Of a stretch of 64,000 bases of DNA, positions 52,255 to 61,659 are shown in pieces (position 1 is the first letter of the stretch; each line of letters opens with the position of its first letter). The translations under genes were made by a program, and so were the position numbers. The notes below the pieces were generated by a model. It had not been told where the DNA came from and made no database searches. It worked only from the letters and a program-made list of their open reading frames with translations. Source of the stretch: Pacificoceanicola sp048553275 (GTDB taxonomy: Bacteria > Pseudomonadota > Alphaproteobacteria > Rhodobacterales > Rhodobacteraceae); NCBI RefSeq assembly GCF_048553275.1, contig NZ_JBLZMW010000004.1, positions 62,001 to 126,000 of the forward strand, read 5' to 3'.

Positions 52255-53559
52255 ATGCGCGTGATGGAGCATCTGTTGGACTTGGCGGGGATGCCCGGGG
52301 CGGAAATCCCGGTGGGAGCGCGGCAGATGGCGCGAACTTCGCTGTTTGACTGGCTGGTCTGCGGGCGCGCCGGTCAGGCAGAGCCGCTGGCGCGCATCCT
52401 GCAGGAAATGGCCACGCGCGAGGGCGGCGCGGCGCAGGCGGCTGTGTTCGGGCTGGAGGGGGCGTATCCGGCGCGGATGGCGGCGCTGGTCAATGGCGCC
52501 ATCAGCCATGCGCTGGATTATGACGACACGCATTTCGCCCATATCGGGCATTTGTCGGTGGGGATCTACCCGGCGGCGCTGGCCATGGGGCAGGCGCAGG
52601 GGGCAACGCTTGGGCAGGTGATCGAGGCCTTCGTGATCGGGGCGGAGGTGGCGATCCGGGTTGGTCTCGTGCTGGGGGCCGGGCATTACAACCGGGGCTT
52701 TCACATGACGGCGACGGCCGGGGCCTTTGGCGCGAGCGTCGCGGCGGGGCGTCTGATCGGGCTGTCGCGCGAGGAGATGCGCCATGCGGTCGGCCTTTGT
52801 GCGACGCGGGCCTCCGGGCTGAAGGTGCAGTTCGGCACCATGGGCAAACCCTACAATGCCGGGATCGCAGCCTCGGCGGGGGTGGAAACGGCGCTGCTGG
52901 CCTCCATGGGGATGACCGCGCCGGAGGACGGTCTGATGGGCGCGCAGGGTTTCGTGGCGACGCAGTCCGACGCCCCCGATGAGGCGGCCTTCTGGCGCGA
53001 TCCGCCGGTGGAGCGGTTTCTCTTCGAGGACATCAAGTACAAGCTGCACGCCTGCTGTCACGGCACCCACGCGATGATCGAGGGGCTTCTGGCGCTGGAA
53101 CCTGCGGTGCGCGATCGGGTGCGGGCGGTGCAGCTGCGCACCAATCCGCGCTGGCTCGGCGTGTGTGACAAGACGGCGCCGCAGACCGGGCTGGAGGTCA
53201 AGTTCAGCTATGCCTGGCTGGCCGGGATGGTGCTGCGCGGCATTTCGACGGGCGATGAGCGCAGCTATGACGATGCGCTGGCGTCGGACGGCGCGCTGCG
53301 CGCCTTTGCCGAGGGTGTCACGGTGACGGGGGACGCGACGCTGAGCGATATGCAGGCGGAGGGCGTTGTGGTGCTGGACGATGGAACGCGGGTGGCGTTT
53401 GCCCACGATCTGGCCGTGCCCTTGGCGCAGGCGAATCTGCAGGCCGCTTTGCTGCGCAAGGCGGAAGCGGCGATTGGTCCGGACGGGGAAGCCCTCTGGC
53501 GGCAGATCGAACGCGGCGGCGCGGCGCGCGATCTGGCGGCGTTTGTGCGCGGGGGGTGA
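52255..53559 (+). CDS. MmgE/PrpD family protein
   Basis: The protein has 434 residues from ATG at 52255, which follows AAGGGGCAG; a start at 52222 is possible. It shows the family pattern ALVNGAISHALDYDDTHFAH, GFHMTATAGAFGASVAAGRL and KYKLHACCHGTHAMIEGLLA. Members include 2-methylcitrate dehydratase and cis-aconitate decarboxylase; this protein is not assignable to either. It is part of a run of plus-strand genes leading to pxpBCA. Confidence 0.88.
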   Translation: MRVMEHLLDLAGMPGAEIPVGARQMARTSLFDWLVCGRAGQAEPLARILQEMATREGGAAQAAVFGLEGAYPARMAALVNGAISHALDYDDTHFAHIGHLSVGIYPAALAMGQAQGATLGQVIEAFVIGAEVAIRVGLVLGAGHYNRGFHMTATAGAFGASVAAGRLIGLSREEMRHAVGLCATRASGLKVQFGTMGKPYNAGIAASAGVETALLASMGMTAPEDGLMGAQGFVATQSDAPDEAAFWRDPPVERFLFEDIKYKLHACCHGTHAMIEGLLALEPAVRDRVRAVQLRTNPRWLGVCDKTAPQTGLEVKFSYAWLAGMVLRGISTGDERSYDDALASDGALRAFAEGVTVTGDATLSDMQAEGVVVLDDGTRVAFAHDLAVPLAQANLQAALLRKAEAAIGPDGEALWRQIERGGAARDLAAFVRGG

Positions 53560-53602
53560 GCCCCCTCTGGACAGTGCTCCGCACCCGTGCCTTCATGCGG
53601 CC

Positions 53603-54349
53603 ATGACGACCGTTTCTTTACAGACAGAGTTTCCCCGGATCGACGCGGTTGGGCTCGACGGGCTCCTGGTGCGCTTTGGCGAGACATTGGACGAACCGGC
53701 GAACCGGGCGGCGCTGGCCTATCGCGCAGCGCTGGAGCGGGCGAGCCCGGAGGGCGTGGAGGAATGCGCGACATCGCTGGTCTCCTGCTTTGTGCGCTTT
53801 GATCCGCTGGCCGTGACGCCGGACGCTTTGTCGACGCGGCTGCGCGCGATTCTGGATCAGCAGGATTGGTACGCGGCGGCGCTGCCGGAAGGGCGGCGGC
53901 TGCTGAGCATTCCCACGGTCTACGGCACGGAGCTTGCGCCGCAGCTCGAAGAAGCGGCGCAGGTTGCCGGCATGAGCGCCGAGGAGGCGGTCAAATCGCT
54001 GTCGGATGCGCAGGTGCGGGTGACGGCGATCGGTTTTGCGCCGGGGCAGCCCTATATGGGCAGCTTGCCGGAGGCGTGGAACATCCCGCGTCAGACGGCG
54101 CTGACGCCACAGGTGCCGGTCGGGGCGCTGGTCGTGGCGATCCGGCAGCTCGTGCTGTTTTCTGTCACAACGCCAACCGGTTGGCGGCATGTGGGGCAGA
54201 CGGCGGTGCGGCTGTTTCAGCCCGATAGCGACACGCCGTTTCTGCTCAGACCGGGCGATGAGGTGCGCTTTCCCAGCATCTCGCGCGCCGCGTTCGAGCG
54301 TCTGAAGGACGACCCGATGGGCGGGTTGAGCACGGAGGCGCTGGAATGA
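53603..54349 (+). CDS. pxpB: 5-oxoprolinase subunit PxpB
   Basis: The protein has 248 residues from ATG at 53603. It matches the allophanate hydrolase subunit 1 fold: LVSCFVRFDPLAVTPDALST, GFAPGQPYMGSLPEAWNIPR and LVLFSVTTPTGWRHVGQTAV. With PxpA and PxpC it forms the ATP-dependent bacterial 5-oxoprolinase that opens pyroglutamate to glutamate. The usual FxPGF motif reads FAPGQ here. It overlaps pxpC by four bases. Confidence 0.92.
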   Translation: MTTVSLQTEFPRIDAVGLDGLLVRFGETLDEPANRAALAYRAALERASPEGVEECATSLVSCFVRFDPLAVTPDALSTRLRAILDQQDWYAAALPEGRRLLSIPTVYGTELAPQLEEAAQVAGMSAEEAVKSLSDAQVRVTAIGFAPGQPYMGSLPEAWNIPRQTALTPQVPVGALVVAIRQLVLFSVTTPTGWRHVGQTAVRLFQPDSDTPFLLRPGDEVRFPSISRAAFERLKDDPMGGLSTEALE

Positions 54350-55356
54350 GCGGAACGCTTGAGGTGCTCTCTGCCGGGCCGGGGGTGACGGTGCAGGACA
54401 TGGGCCGATCTGGGTATTTGTCGCAGGGCCTGTCGCGCGGCGGCGCGGCGGATCGGCTCGCGCTGGAAGAGGGCGCGGCGTTGCTTGGCCAGCCGGTGGG
54501 CACGGCCCTGGAGCTGGCCGGAATGGGCGGGCGGTTCCGGGCGGATGTGCCGCTGCGCATCGCCCTGAGCGGCGCGCCGATGAAGGCGGCGGTGGATGGC
54601 GCTGCGCTGCGCTGGCATGCTTCCCACGCGCTGCCTGCGGGCGCGGTGCTGGAGATCGGCGGGGTCACGGCGGGCAGCTATGGCTATCTGAGCATTGGTG
54701 GCGGGCTTGCCTGCCGCGAGCGGCTGGGCGCGCAGAGCGCGCATCTGGCGGCGGGGCTGGGCGCGGCGCTGAAAGCGGGCGAAGAGCTGCCGCTGGCGCC
54801 GGATGCGGGCGGCGAGACGGGGCTGGTGCTGGACGTCACCCCGCGCTGGAGCGGCGGCGAGATCCGCATCTTGCCGAGCCTGCAGACGGGGCTGTACCCA
54901 GAGGCGGATCAGGTGCGGTTCTGCGAGACGCGGTTCAGGCGCGATGCGCGGGGCAACCGGATGGGCGTGAAGATGATGCCGGAGGGCGATGGGTTCGGGC
55001 TTGAGGCCGGGCAGACGATCCTGTCCGAAGTCATCACACCCGGCGACATCCAGATCCCCGGCGATGGCGCGCCTTATGTGCTGTTGGCCGAGTGCCAGAC
55101 CACCGGGGGCTATCCGCGCATCGGCACGGTGATCCCCGCCGATCTGCCGAAGGTGGCCCAGGCGGCGGCCGGGGCGGAGGTGCGCTTTCGGTTTGTCACC
55201 CGCGATGAGGCTCTGGCGGCGCAAGCGGCGTTTGTGAAGGATATCAAGGGGCTGCGGGCGCGGGTTGCGCCGCTGGTCCGGGACCCGGCAGGGATGCCGG
55301 ATCTGCTGGCCTATACGCTGATCAGCGGCGTGGTGACGGGGAAGGAAGAGACATGA
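54346..55356 (+). CDS. pxpC: 5-oxoprolinase subunit PxpC
   Basis: The 336-residue protein (allophanate hydrolase subunit 2 family) begins GTLEVLSAGPGVTVQDMGRS, has LSRGGAADRLALEEGAALLG and SEVITPGDIQIPGDGAPYVL and ends near the overlap with pxpA (ATGA). PxpB and PxpC form the kinase-like part of 5-oxoprolinase. Confidence 0.95.
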   Translation: MSGTLEVLSAGPGVTVQDMGRSGYLSQGLSRGGAADRLALEEGAALLGQPVGTALELAGMGGRFRADVPLRIALSGAPMKAAVDGAALRWHASHALPAGAVLEIGGVTAGSYGYLSIGGGLACRERLGAQSAHLAAGLGAALKAGEELPLAPDAGGETGLVLDVTPRWSGGEIRILPSLQTGLYPEADQVRFCETRFRRDARGNRMGVKMMPEGDGFGLEAGQTILSEVITPGDIQIPGDGAPYVLLAECQTTGGYPRIGTVIPADLPKVAQAAAGAEVRFRFVTRDEALAAQAAFVKDIKGLRARVAPLVRDPAGMPDLLAYTLISGVVTGKEET

Positions 55357-56129
55357 CGACGGTCGATCTGAATGCGGATATGGGCGAGAGCTTTGGCCCG
55401 TGGGTGATGGGGCAGGATGAGGCGCTGCTGGAGGTGCTGAGTTCGGCCAATATCGCCTGCGGCTTTCATGCGGGCGATCCGGACGTGATGGCGACAGCCA
55501 TGGCGCAGGCGCATGAAAAGGGCGTGGGTATCGGCGCGCATCCGGGATTTGCCGATCTGCAGGGCTTTGGGCGGCGGCGGATGCACCTGCCGGAAAAGAC
55601 ACTGCGTCACATGGTGCAGTACCAGCTTGGCGCGGCGCTGGCCATGGCGCGGGGGCAGGGCGCCGATGTCCGGCATCTGAAGCTGCACGGGGCGCTGGCC
55701 AATATGGCCGCCGAGGATGAGGCGATGGCGCAGGCGTGTTATGGCGCGGCGCTGGAGGTCGCGCCGGAGATTATCGTGATGGTGCTCACGGCGACGGCGC
55801 AGCAGCGCGCGGTGGAGCGGCTTGGCTGTCTCTGGGCCGGGGAGATTTTCGCAGATCGCGCCTACAATGCCGATGCGACACTGGTCGATCGGAGCCTGCC
55901 CGGCGCGGTGATCCATGATCCGGCTGTGGCCGCGCCGCGCATCGTGAAAATGGTGGAGGCGGGGGCAATCCTGCCGGAAACAGGCACGCCGATCCCGGCG
56001 GCAATCGACACCATTTGTCTGCACGGGGATGGCGCGACCGCGCTGGAGATTGCGCGCGCGGTGCGCCGCGACCTTGAGGCGGCGGGCATTGCCGTGCGGC
56101 GGTTCGAGGGGCGGCGCGGGGCGTTCTGA
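55353..56129 (+). CDS. pxpA: 5-oxoprolinase subunit PxpA
   Basis: The 258-residue LamB/YcsF protein begins VDLNADMGESFGPWVMGQDE and has SSANIACGFHAGDPDVMATA, IGAHPGFADLQGFGRR and HLKLHGALANMAAEDEAMAQ. Its Asp and His residues form the predicted metal/ring-opening site. It completes pxpBCA, an operon in which each gene overlaps the next. Confidence 0.96.
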   Translation: MTTVDLNADMGESFGPWVMGQDEALLEVLSSANIACGFHAGDPDVMATAMAQAHEKGVGIGAHPGFADLQGFGRRRMHLPEKTLRHMVQYQLGAALAMARGQGADVRHLKLHGALANMAAEDEAMAQACYGAALEVAPEIIVMVLTATAQQRAVERLGCLWAGEIFADRAYNADATLVDRSLPGAVIHDPAVAAPRIVKMVEAGAILPETGTPIPAAIDTICLHGDGATALEIARAVRRDLEAAGIAVRRFEGRRGAF

Positions 56130-56179
56130 CGGGTGCGGCGCTCGTCCCGCGTTGCGGAACATCGCCCCGCCCACCGTCC

Positions 56180-56217
56180 CGTTTCGCCTCCGGCGGAGGT
56201 ATTTGGAGACCAAAGAC
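56180..56217. repeat. Short composite repeat copy
   Basis: On the minus strand it reads CTTTGGTCTCCAAATACCTC followed by CGCCGGAGGCG, the AAATACCTC core of the repeats at 36593 and 45750 with a shorter hairpin. It lies between the convergent ends of pxpA and the second BtuF-like gene. Confidence 0.6.
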
Positions 56218-56228
56218 GGTGGCTTGCC

Positions 56229-57017
56229 TCAGTCTTCCAGAGCGTTCGCGATATGCAGGGCGATCTGATCGAGGCCGTCGGTGAGCGCGGCGGGGCCGGG
56301 CGCTAGGATGAAGGGGGCCTTGATCTCGTGAATGCGGCCCGCGCGGACGGCGGGGAGCGTGGTCCAGCCGGGGCGGCCGGCGATGCGCTCAGGCGCAATT
56401 TTCTTTCCACACCATGAGGCGAGAATGAGGTCGGGCGTTCGGGCGGCGACCTGATCGGCCGTCACGATGCGATCCGCCGCGTTGGCGCATCTGGCGCGGT
56501 CCGCGAAGATGTCCTGACCGCCGGCGATTTCGATCAGGTCGGAGATCCAGCCGATGCCGCAGATCAGCGGCTCGTCCCATTCTTCGAACCAGACCCGGGG
56601 TCTGACTGTTCGTGTTGCAGCCTCGGCGGCGAGCACGTCGCGGCGCGCTTCGAATTCACCGAGGAACGTCGCCGCCTGTTCGGAGGCGCCGGTGAGGCGG
56701 GCGAGCGTGTTGATCATGCGCAGGATACCCGCCACGTCGCGTTGGTTAAAGGCCAGAACCTCGACCCCGGCGCGGATCAGGTCGGCGGCGATGTCAGCCT
56801 GCAGGTCGGAGAAGGTCAGCACGAGATCCGGGTTCAGTGCGAGGATCTTGGCGGTGTCGGCAGAGGTGAAGGCGCCGACGCGCGGTTTTTCCCGGCGCAC
56901 GCGTGACGGGCGAACAGCATAGCCGGTGACCCCGGCGATGCGGTCCTCCTGCCCCAGCATATAGAGTGTTTCGACGGTTTCGGCGGTCAGGCAGACGATG
57001 CGCTGCGGGCCGGTCAT
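56229..57017 (-). CDS. Cobalamin-binding, BtuF-like protein without signal peptide
   Basis: The 262-residue protein is a periplasmic-binding-protein fold of the BtuF/FhuD type: RIVCLTAETVETLYMLGQED, VLTFSDLQADIAADLIRAGV and WISDLIEIAGGQDIFADRAR. The frame begins MTGPQRIVCL at the start of the fold, leaving no room for an export signal, and overlaps the end of the ATPase gene by four bases. It may act in the cytoplasm as a cobamide-binding protein, or its real start may lie elsewhere. It is the last gene of the B12 operon. Confidence 0.82.
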   Translation of the reverse strand: MTGPQRIVCLTAETVETLYMLGQEDRIAGVTGYAVRPSRVRREKPRVGAFTSADTAKILALNPDLVLTFSDLQADIAADLIRAGVEVLAFNQRDVAGILRMINTLARLTGASEQAATFLGEFEARRDVLAAEAATRTVRPRVWFEEWDEPLICGIGWISDLIEIAGGQDIFADRARCANAADRIVTADQVAARTPDLILASWCGKKIAPERIAGRPGWTTLPAVRAGRIHEIKAPFILAPGPAALTDGLDQIALHIANALED

Positions 57018-57772
57018 GACAGCGGATCCAGGCGGGACAGCGGTTGCAGAAAGGGGCCTTCGGGGGTGTGGTGGATGCGGGCGCGGATGTGGAAGACCTC
57101 GGCGAGGTTGGCCTCGTTCAGCACTTCGGCGGGCGGGCCATCGGCGCGGAGCTGGCCACGGTCGAGCAGGATCAGGCGGGTGCAGTAGCGCGCGGCAAGC
57201 GACAGATCGTGCAGCGACAGGACGACGCCGCGCCCCTCTGCCGCGATGGTGCGCATGACGTCGAGCGTTGCGAGTTGGGCGGCGGGGTCGAGGCCCGCCG
57301 TGGGCTCATCCGCGAGCAGAAGCGGAGTGTCCTGCGCCAGCGCGCGGGCGATGAGGACGCGGGCCTGCTCGCCGCCGGACAGCTCGGTTGCGGCGCGGCG
57401 CCGGAAACTGTCGAGACCCATGCGCGACAGCGCGCCGTCGATGGCGGCGTGGTCGGCGGCGCTCAGTCGGGTGCCATGAGGCATGCGGCCAAGCCGGACA
57501 AGATCCTCTACGGCGATGGGCCAGGCAATTTCGCGGTTCTGCGGCATCCAGGCGGCGGCGCGGGCGCGTGCGGCGGCGGGCAGAGCCGCAAGCGAGGCAA
57601 AGCCTTCGTGCGGCAGCAGGCCAAGCGCGGCGCGCAGCAGCGTGGTCTTGCCCGCCCCGTTGGGGCCGATCAGCCCAACGCATTCGCCCGCGCGAACGGA
57701 GAGGGAGACCGCATCGACCACCGGGCATTCGCCGCGCCGCACGGTCAAGGCGTTGAGGTCGAGCAGGCTCAT
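57014..57772 (-). CDS. btuD: ABC transporter ATPase, cobalamin type
   Basis: The 252-residue ATPase has Walker A GLIGPNGAGKTTLLRAALG, Q-loop MPQNREIAWP, signature LSGGEQARVLIARALAQ and Walker B LLLADEPTAGLDP followed by the switch His in VVLSLHDLSL. It belongs to the FecE/BtuD group. The start overlaps the permease stop by four bases, and the riboswitch at the head of the operon points to cobalamin. Confidence 0.93.
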   Translation of the reverse strand: MSLLDLNALTVRRGECPVVDAVSLSVRAGECVGLIGPNGAGKTTLLRAALGLLPHEGFASLAALPAAARARAAAWMPQNREIAWPIAVEDLVRLGRMPHGTRLSAADHAAIDGALSRMGLDSFRRRAATELSGGEQARVLIARALAQDTPLLLADEPTAGLDPAAQLATLDVMRTIAAEGRGVVLSLHDLSLAARYCTRLILLDRGQLRADGPPAEVLNEANLAEVFHIRARIHHTPEGPFLQPLSRLDPLS

Positions 57773-58749
57773 CCGAGGTCCCTCCGCGTCTTGTAGATCA
57801 GGTGAAGGAAGAGCGGTGCGCCGACGATGGCCATGAGAACGCCGAGCTTGAGATCGCGGTCCGGCAGGATCAACCGCGTGGCGATGTCCGCCGCCAGCAA
57901 CATGGAGGCCCCGCCGAGCGCCGAGGCGGGCAGCAGGCGAGAGGGCATGTGGCCGACAAGGGGACGCAGGATATGCGGCACCACGAGACCGACGAAACCC
58001 ACGGCCCCGGCGACGGCGGTGGCGGCGCCGATGGCGGCGGCGCTGCCGATCAGCAGGCGCATACGCAGCGAACGCAGGGAAATGCCGAGGCTGTGGGCGG
58101 TGTCTTCGCCCAGGGTGAGAGCGTCGAGCCCGCCGCGCAGCGTCATCAGAAGGCCGAGACCGGCAAGGATCAGCGGCCCGGCGAGCCAGACGTGGCTGAG
58201 GGAGCGGTCGGCCACCGAGCCCATCATCCAGAAGATGATCTCGGAGGCGGCATAGGGATTGGGCGAGAGGTTCAGCGTCAGAGAGGTCAGCGCACCGGCA
58301 AGCGCGGAGATCGCGATGCCCGCGAGGATCAGCGTCAGAGACGCGCCGCGCGGACCGGCAAGCAGCACGACAAGCAGCACGGCCCCGAAGGCAAAGAGCA
58401 GCGCGGTGAGCGGCAAGGCCAGCGCGAAGGCGGCGGCGAGGCCGGTTTGCAGGGCCAGCACCGCGCCGAGGGCGGCAGAGGCGGAGACGCCGATCAGCCC
58501 CGGCTCCGCGAGCGGATTGCGCAGGAAGCCCTGCATGGCCGCGCCGGACATGCCAAGCGCCGCGCCGACGAGCGCCGCGAGCAGGGCCCGCGGCAGGCGG
58601 ATGTCCTGCAGGACCATCTGGTAGAGCGGATCACCCATGCCAAAGAGCGCGCCAAGCGCGGTGCCGAGGGGGATCGGGCTGTAGCCGATCAGCAGCGAGG
58701 CCAGAAACAGCGCCACCGTCAGGGCCGTGAGGGCGAGCAGGGATTTCAT
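57769..58749 (-). CDS. btuC: FecCD/BtuC-family permease
   Basis: The protein has 326 residues from ATG at 58749 (MKSLLALTALTVALFLASLL), preceded by GGAGCTCCGC; a longer frame to 58899 runs into the upstream gene. It has about ten hydrophobic helices and the family patterns LPRALLAALVGAALGMSGAA, LAEPGLIGVSASAALGAVLA and GAVGFVGLVVPHILRPLVGH. It forms the inner-membrane channel for cobalamin with BtuD. Confidence 0.93.
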   Translation of the reverse strand: MKSLLALTALTVALFLASLLIGYSPIPLGTALGALFGMGDPLYQMVLQDIRLPRALLAALVGAALGMSGAAMQGFLRNPLAEPGLIGVSASAALGAVLALQTGLAAAFALALPLTALLFAFGAVLLVVLLAGPRGASLTLILAGIAISALAGALTSLTLNLSPNPYAASEIIFWMMGSVADRSLSHVWLAGPLILAGLGLLMTLRGGLDALTLGEDTAHSLGISLRSLRMRLLIGSAAAIGAATAVAGAVGFVGLVVPHILRPLVGHMPSRLLPASALGGASMLLAADIATRLILPDRDLKLGVLMAIVGAPLFLHLIYKTRRDLG

Positions 58750-58807
58750 GCGGAGCTCCGGGGCGCGCGAGGGCTGTGTTCGCGGCGGTGGTGCGGCGGC
58801 GTTCGGG

Positions 58808-59656
58808 TCATTGCGTCTCACTCCATTCCAGCCGCAGGGCGACAAGGTCCTCGACGACGTCGAGCAGGGCGGGCGTGGCGCAGAGCCAGTTGGCGCCATT
58901 GGCGAGCGTGCGCAGCTTGCCAGAGCGTTTCAGCACCGGATGGGTGAGCAGGTCCGTGGCACGGGCCGGGCTGCTGTAGGGTTGGCCAACGAGAATGAGG
59001 TCGGGATCGGCAAGCATCAGCGCTTCGAGCGGCAGGGCGCCGCCGTAGGGCAGGCCCATGTCCGCAGCGATGTTCCGGAGCCCGGCGGCTGCGAGCAGGT
59101 CCGCGCCGAGCGTGTTGGTGCCGGCGGTGTTGCCAAGCGCATAATAAAGAGCGACGCGCGGCTGCGGGCCGGGGGTGGCGCGCAGCGCGGCGAGCCGTGC
59201 ATCGAAGGCCTGCAGGAGCACGGCGGCGCGGGCTTCGGCCTTCGGGCCGAGCAGGCGGCCCATGTGGGCGATGTTCTCTCGGGCCGTGGCGAGGCTGTTG
59301 GAGGGCTCGAAGATCTCGACGCGATAGCCTAGGCCGGTGAGCATCTCGACCGTGGCGCGGGTGGTGTAGCGGCCCGCGAGGATCAGGTCGGGCTGGCGCA
59401 GCACAACGCTTTCGGCAGTGACCTCCGTTTGGTCAAAGGCCTCGGCTTGCGCGGCGTAAACCGCGCTGCGCGGATCGGTGGAAATGGGCGAGAGCGCGGC
59501 GATCTGACCGGGATCGGCCAGCAGCAGCGCCATTTGGTCGGTGCAGACATTGAGCGAGACAATGCGCTGCGGCGCCTCGGGCGGTGCGGCCCGGGCGGGA
59601 AGGGCTGCGGCGAGCAGGGCCGCCGCAGCCAGGGGTATGAGATCAGAAAGAGCCAC
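58808..59656 (-). CDS. btuF: Periplasmic cobalamin-binding protein BtuF-like
   Basis: The frame starts with GTG at 59656, overlapping the btuB end by 14 bases, and gives 282 residues. It begins with a signal peptide (LIPLAAAALLAAALPARAAP) and the BtuF-type fold (QRIVSLNVCTDQMALLLADP; LILAGRYTTRATVEMLTGLG; ADLLAAAGLRNIAADMGLPY). It captures cobalamin delivered through BtuB and hands it to BtuCD. Confidence 0.88.
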   Translation of the reverse strand: MALSDLIPLAAAALLAAALPARAAPPEAPQRIVSLNVCTDQMALLLADPGQIAALSPISTDPRSAVYAAQAEAFDQTEVTAESVVLRQPDLILAGRYTTRATVEMLTGLGYRVEIFEPSNSLATARENIAHMGRLLGPKAEARAAVLLQAFDARLAALRATPGPQPRVALYYALGNTAGTNTLGADLLAAAGLRNIAADMGLPYGGALPLEALMLADPDLILVGQPYSSPARATDLLTHPVLKRSGKLRTLANGANWLCATPALLDVVEDLVALRLEWSETQ

Positions 59657-61505
59657 GGACGCCGAAGAAGGCGGTGCGGCCGAGCGCGTTATAATCCGCG
59701 GCGGTCTGATATTTCTCGTCGGTCAGGTTCTCGACGCGCAGGTACATCTCGGTCTGCGGTGCGATGTCGTAGGACACAGAGGCATTGACCAGTGTGTAAT
59801 CATCCATGTCGCGCGCCGGAAAACCGTCCTGCGGGCGGTCTGCGAGGTGCTGGATGGACAGGCCCATGCTCAGATCGTCGGTAAGATCGGCGGTGAGGCC
59901 GAGTGTGATGTCGTGACGCGGCGTGCGGGGCAGCGGGTTGCCGTTCGGGTCCTCGGTGTCGGAGAAGGTGTAGTTGCCGAAGAGCGTGATGCGATCGGTT
60001 GCATTGTACTCGCCGGACAGCTCCAGCCCTTGTGTGACGGAGGTTCCGTTGATCTGGGTGTAGCCGCTGCCAACAAAGCCGATCAGATCGTCAATCTCCG
60101 TATAAAACAGCGTGGCGCGGGCAAAGCCGTTGGCATAGCCCTTTTCCAGGCCAAGCTCATAGCTGCGGCTGCGTTCTTCCTCCAGGGAGGCATTGCCGTA
60201 GAGCTGCGAGTGCAGTTGATAGAGCGACGGGGCGCGGAAGCCGTTGGCAGCAGAGGCGCGCAGGATCGTCTGATTGCCGAAGTCATAGGCGAGTGCCACG
60301 CGGCCGGAGGTGAATCCGCCGAAGGACGAGTGCGTGTCGTGCCGGATCGACCCGGTGACAGACAAGGCGTCATATGGACGATAGGTGGCTTCTGCAAAAA
60401 CGCCGGTGGTTTCGATCTCCTCGGAGGTGCTCAGAAGGCGGCTGCCGAGGAATGCAAATGTGATCGGATCGTAGAGGTACTCTTCCTCCGTGGTGCGGAA
60501 GCCTTCCCGCGTGTTGTCAGCGCCGAAGCTGATGGAAAGTGACTCGTTCGGAGTCCACGCGCCCTTGTAGGCCAGCACCTTGCGGGTGCCCTGGAACGGG
60601 TCGGTTCGGCCCGATGAGGTGGAGGTGCGCTCGTTGGTCAGGTTCGTGTAGGACAGCTCGTTCGAGACCGCACCCAGGTCGAATTGGGCATAGAAGCGCA
60701 TCGCCTTCGTCTGGGAGGTGTATTCCTGATCAAAGGGAGCGACACCATCGCCGCCAAAGGGGTCGAATTCCCCCTTGGCCTCGATCAGCAGCAGGCTCCC
60801 GCCAAGGCGCAGGTTCTCTGTCGCGTCATAGTAGCCTTCGAGCGTCAACTGGGTTCCGGAATAGCCATCCTCTTCGCTGCCGGCCGCGCTGGCGGAGATG
60901 CCGGAGGTCTGCAGGTGGGAGCCGGTAAAGGCGATGCCGCCGCGCTCGCCGGTGTGGGCGACGCCGAAATTGCCTGCCTTGGTGGCGTTGCCGCCCATCT
61001 CCACGCCCCAGGTGCCCCGGGTGCCCGGTTCGGCGTCAGGGTCGAGCGTGGTGATATTGATCACGCCGCCAATCGCTTCGGAGCCGTAGACCGCCGACTG
61101 CGAGCCCTTCAGCACTTCGATCCGGTCGATCGCACCCATCGGCAGGACGCCCCAGTTGAAGCTTGTCGCGGTGCTGCTTGGGTCGGTCACGTCGATGCCG
61201 TTGATGAGAACCGGCACGTAGGCGCCGTCGAGACCGCGAATGCGGATGTTGCTCTGCGCGCCGACGCCGCCGTTGGACGATACGGTCACTCCCGGCACGG
61301 TGGCGAGAAAATCGGCGAGGGAGGTGGTCGGCGCGGTTTCGAGATCTTCCTTGTCGATCACCTCGACGGTGCTGCCGGAGTCTTCGAGCGCGATGGGCAA
61401 CTGATTGCTGTAGAGGGTGATGGTGCCGAGATCGACCTCGGCCAGAGCAAAGCCCGCCGATGCGGCGAGGGTGAGAACCGAGGCAGAGAGCCTGAGACGG
61501 ATCAT
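59643..61505 (-). CDS. btuB: TonB-dependent cobalamin receptor BtuB
   Basis: The protein has 620 residues from ATG at 61505; a longer frame to 61568 lies in the leader. A signal peptide (IRLRLSASVLTLAASAGFAL) is followed by the plug domain (STVEVIDKEDLETAPTTSLA; VTVSSNGGVGAQSNIRIRGL) and a beta-barrel ending with aromatic GRTAFFGVRGSF. The B12 riboswitch directly upstream identifies the substrate as a cobamide. It is the first gene of the operon. Confidence 0.94.
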   Translation of the reverse strand: MIRLRLSASVLTLAASAGFALAEVDLGTITLYSNQLPIALEDSGSTVEVIDKEDLETAPTTSLADFLATVPGVTVSSNGGVGAQSNIRIRGLDGAYVPVLINGIDVTDPSSTATSFNWGVLPMGAIDRIEVLKGSQSAVYGSEAIGGVINITTLDPDAEPGTRGTWGVEMGGNATKAGNFGVAHTGERGGIAFTGSHLQTSGISASAAGSEEDGYSGTQLTLEGYYDATENLRLGGSLLLIEAKGEFDPFGGDGVAPFDQEYTSQTKAMRFYAQFDLGAVSNELSYTNLTNERTSTSSGRTDPFQGTRKVLAYKGAWTPNESLSISFGADNTREGFRTTEEEYLYDPITFAFLGSRLLSTSEEIETTGVFAEATYRPYDALSVTGSIRHDTHSSFGGFTSGRVALAYDFGNQTILRASAANGFRAPSLYQLHSQLYGNASLEEERSRSYELGLEKGYANGFARATLFYTEIDDLIGFVGSGYTQINGTSVTQGLELSGEYNATDRITLFGNYTFSDTEDPNGNPLPRTPRHDITLGLTADLTDDLSMGLSIQHLADRPQDGFPARDMDDYTLVNASVSYDIAPQTEMYLRVENLTDEKYQTAADYNALGRTAFFGVRGSF

Positions 61506-61659
61506 GGCTGTGTTCCTTGTACAGAACGGCCCGCGGCGAACCGCGAAGCTGGGTAACGATGTGTTCATGGAAGAGCCAATGGCTCTCCGCGAACGGCTAA
61601 AGAGATGCCACCACGCCGGAGAACCGTACCCGAATGCGCGCCCCGCGCCCGGGATGGGT

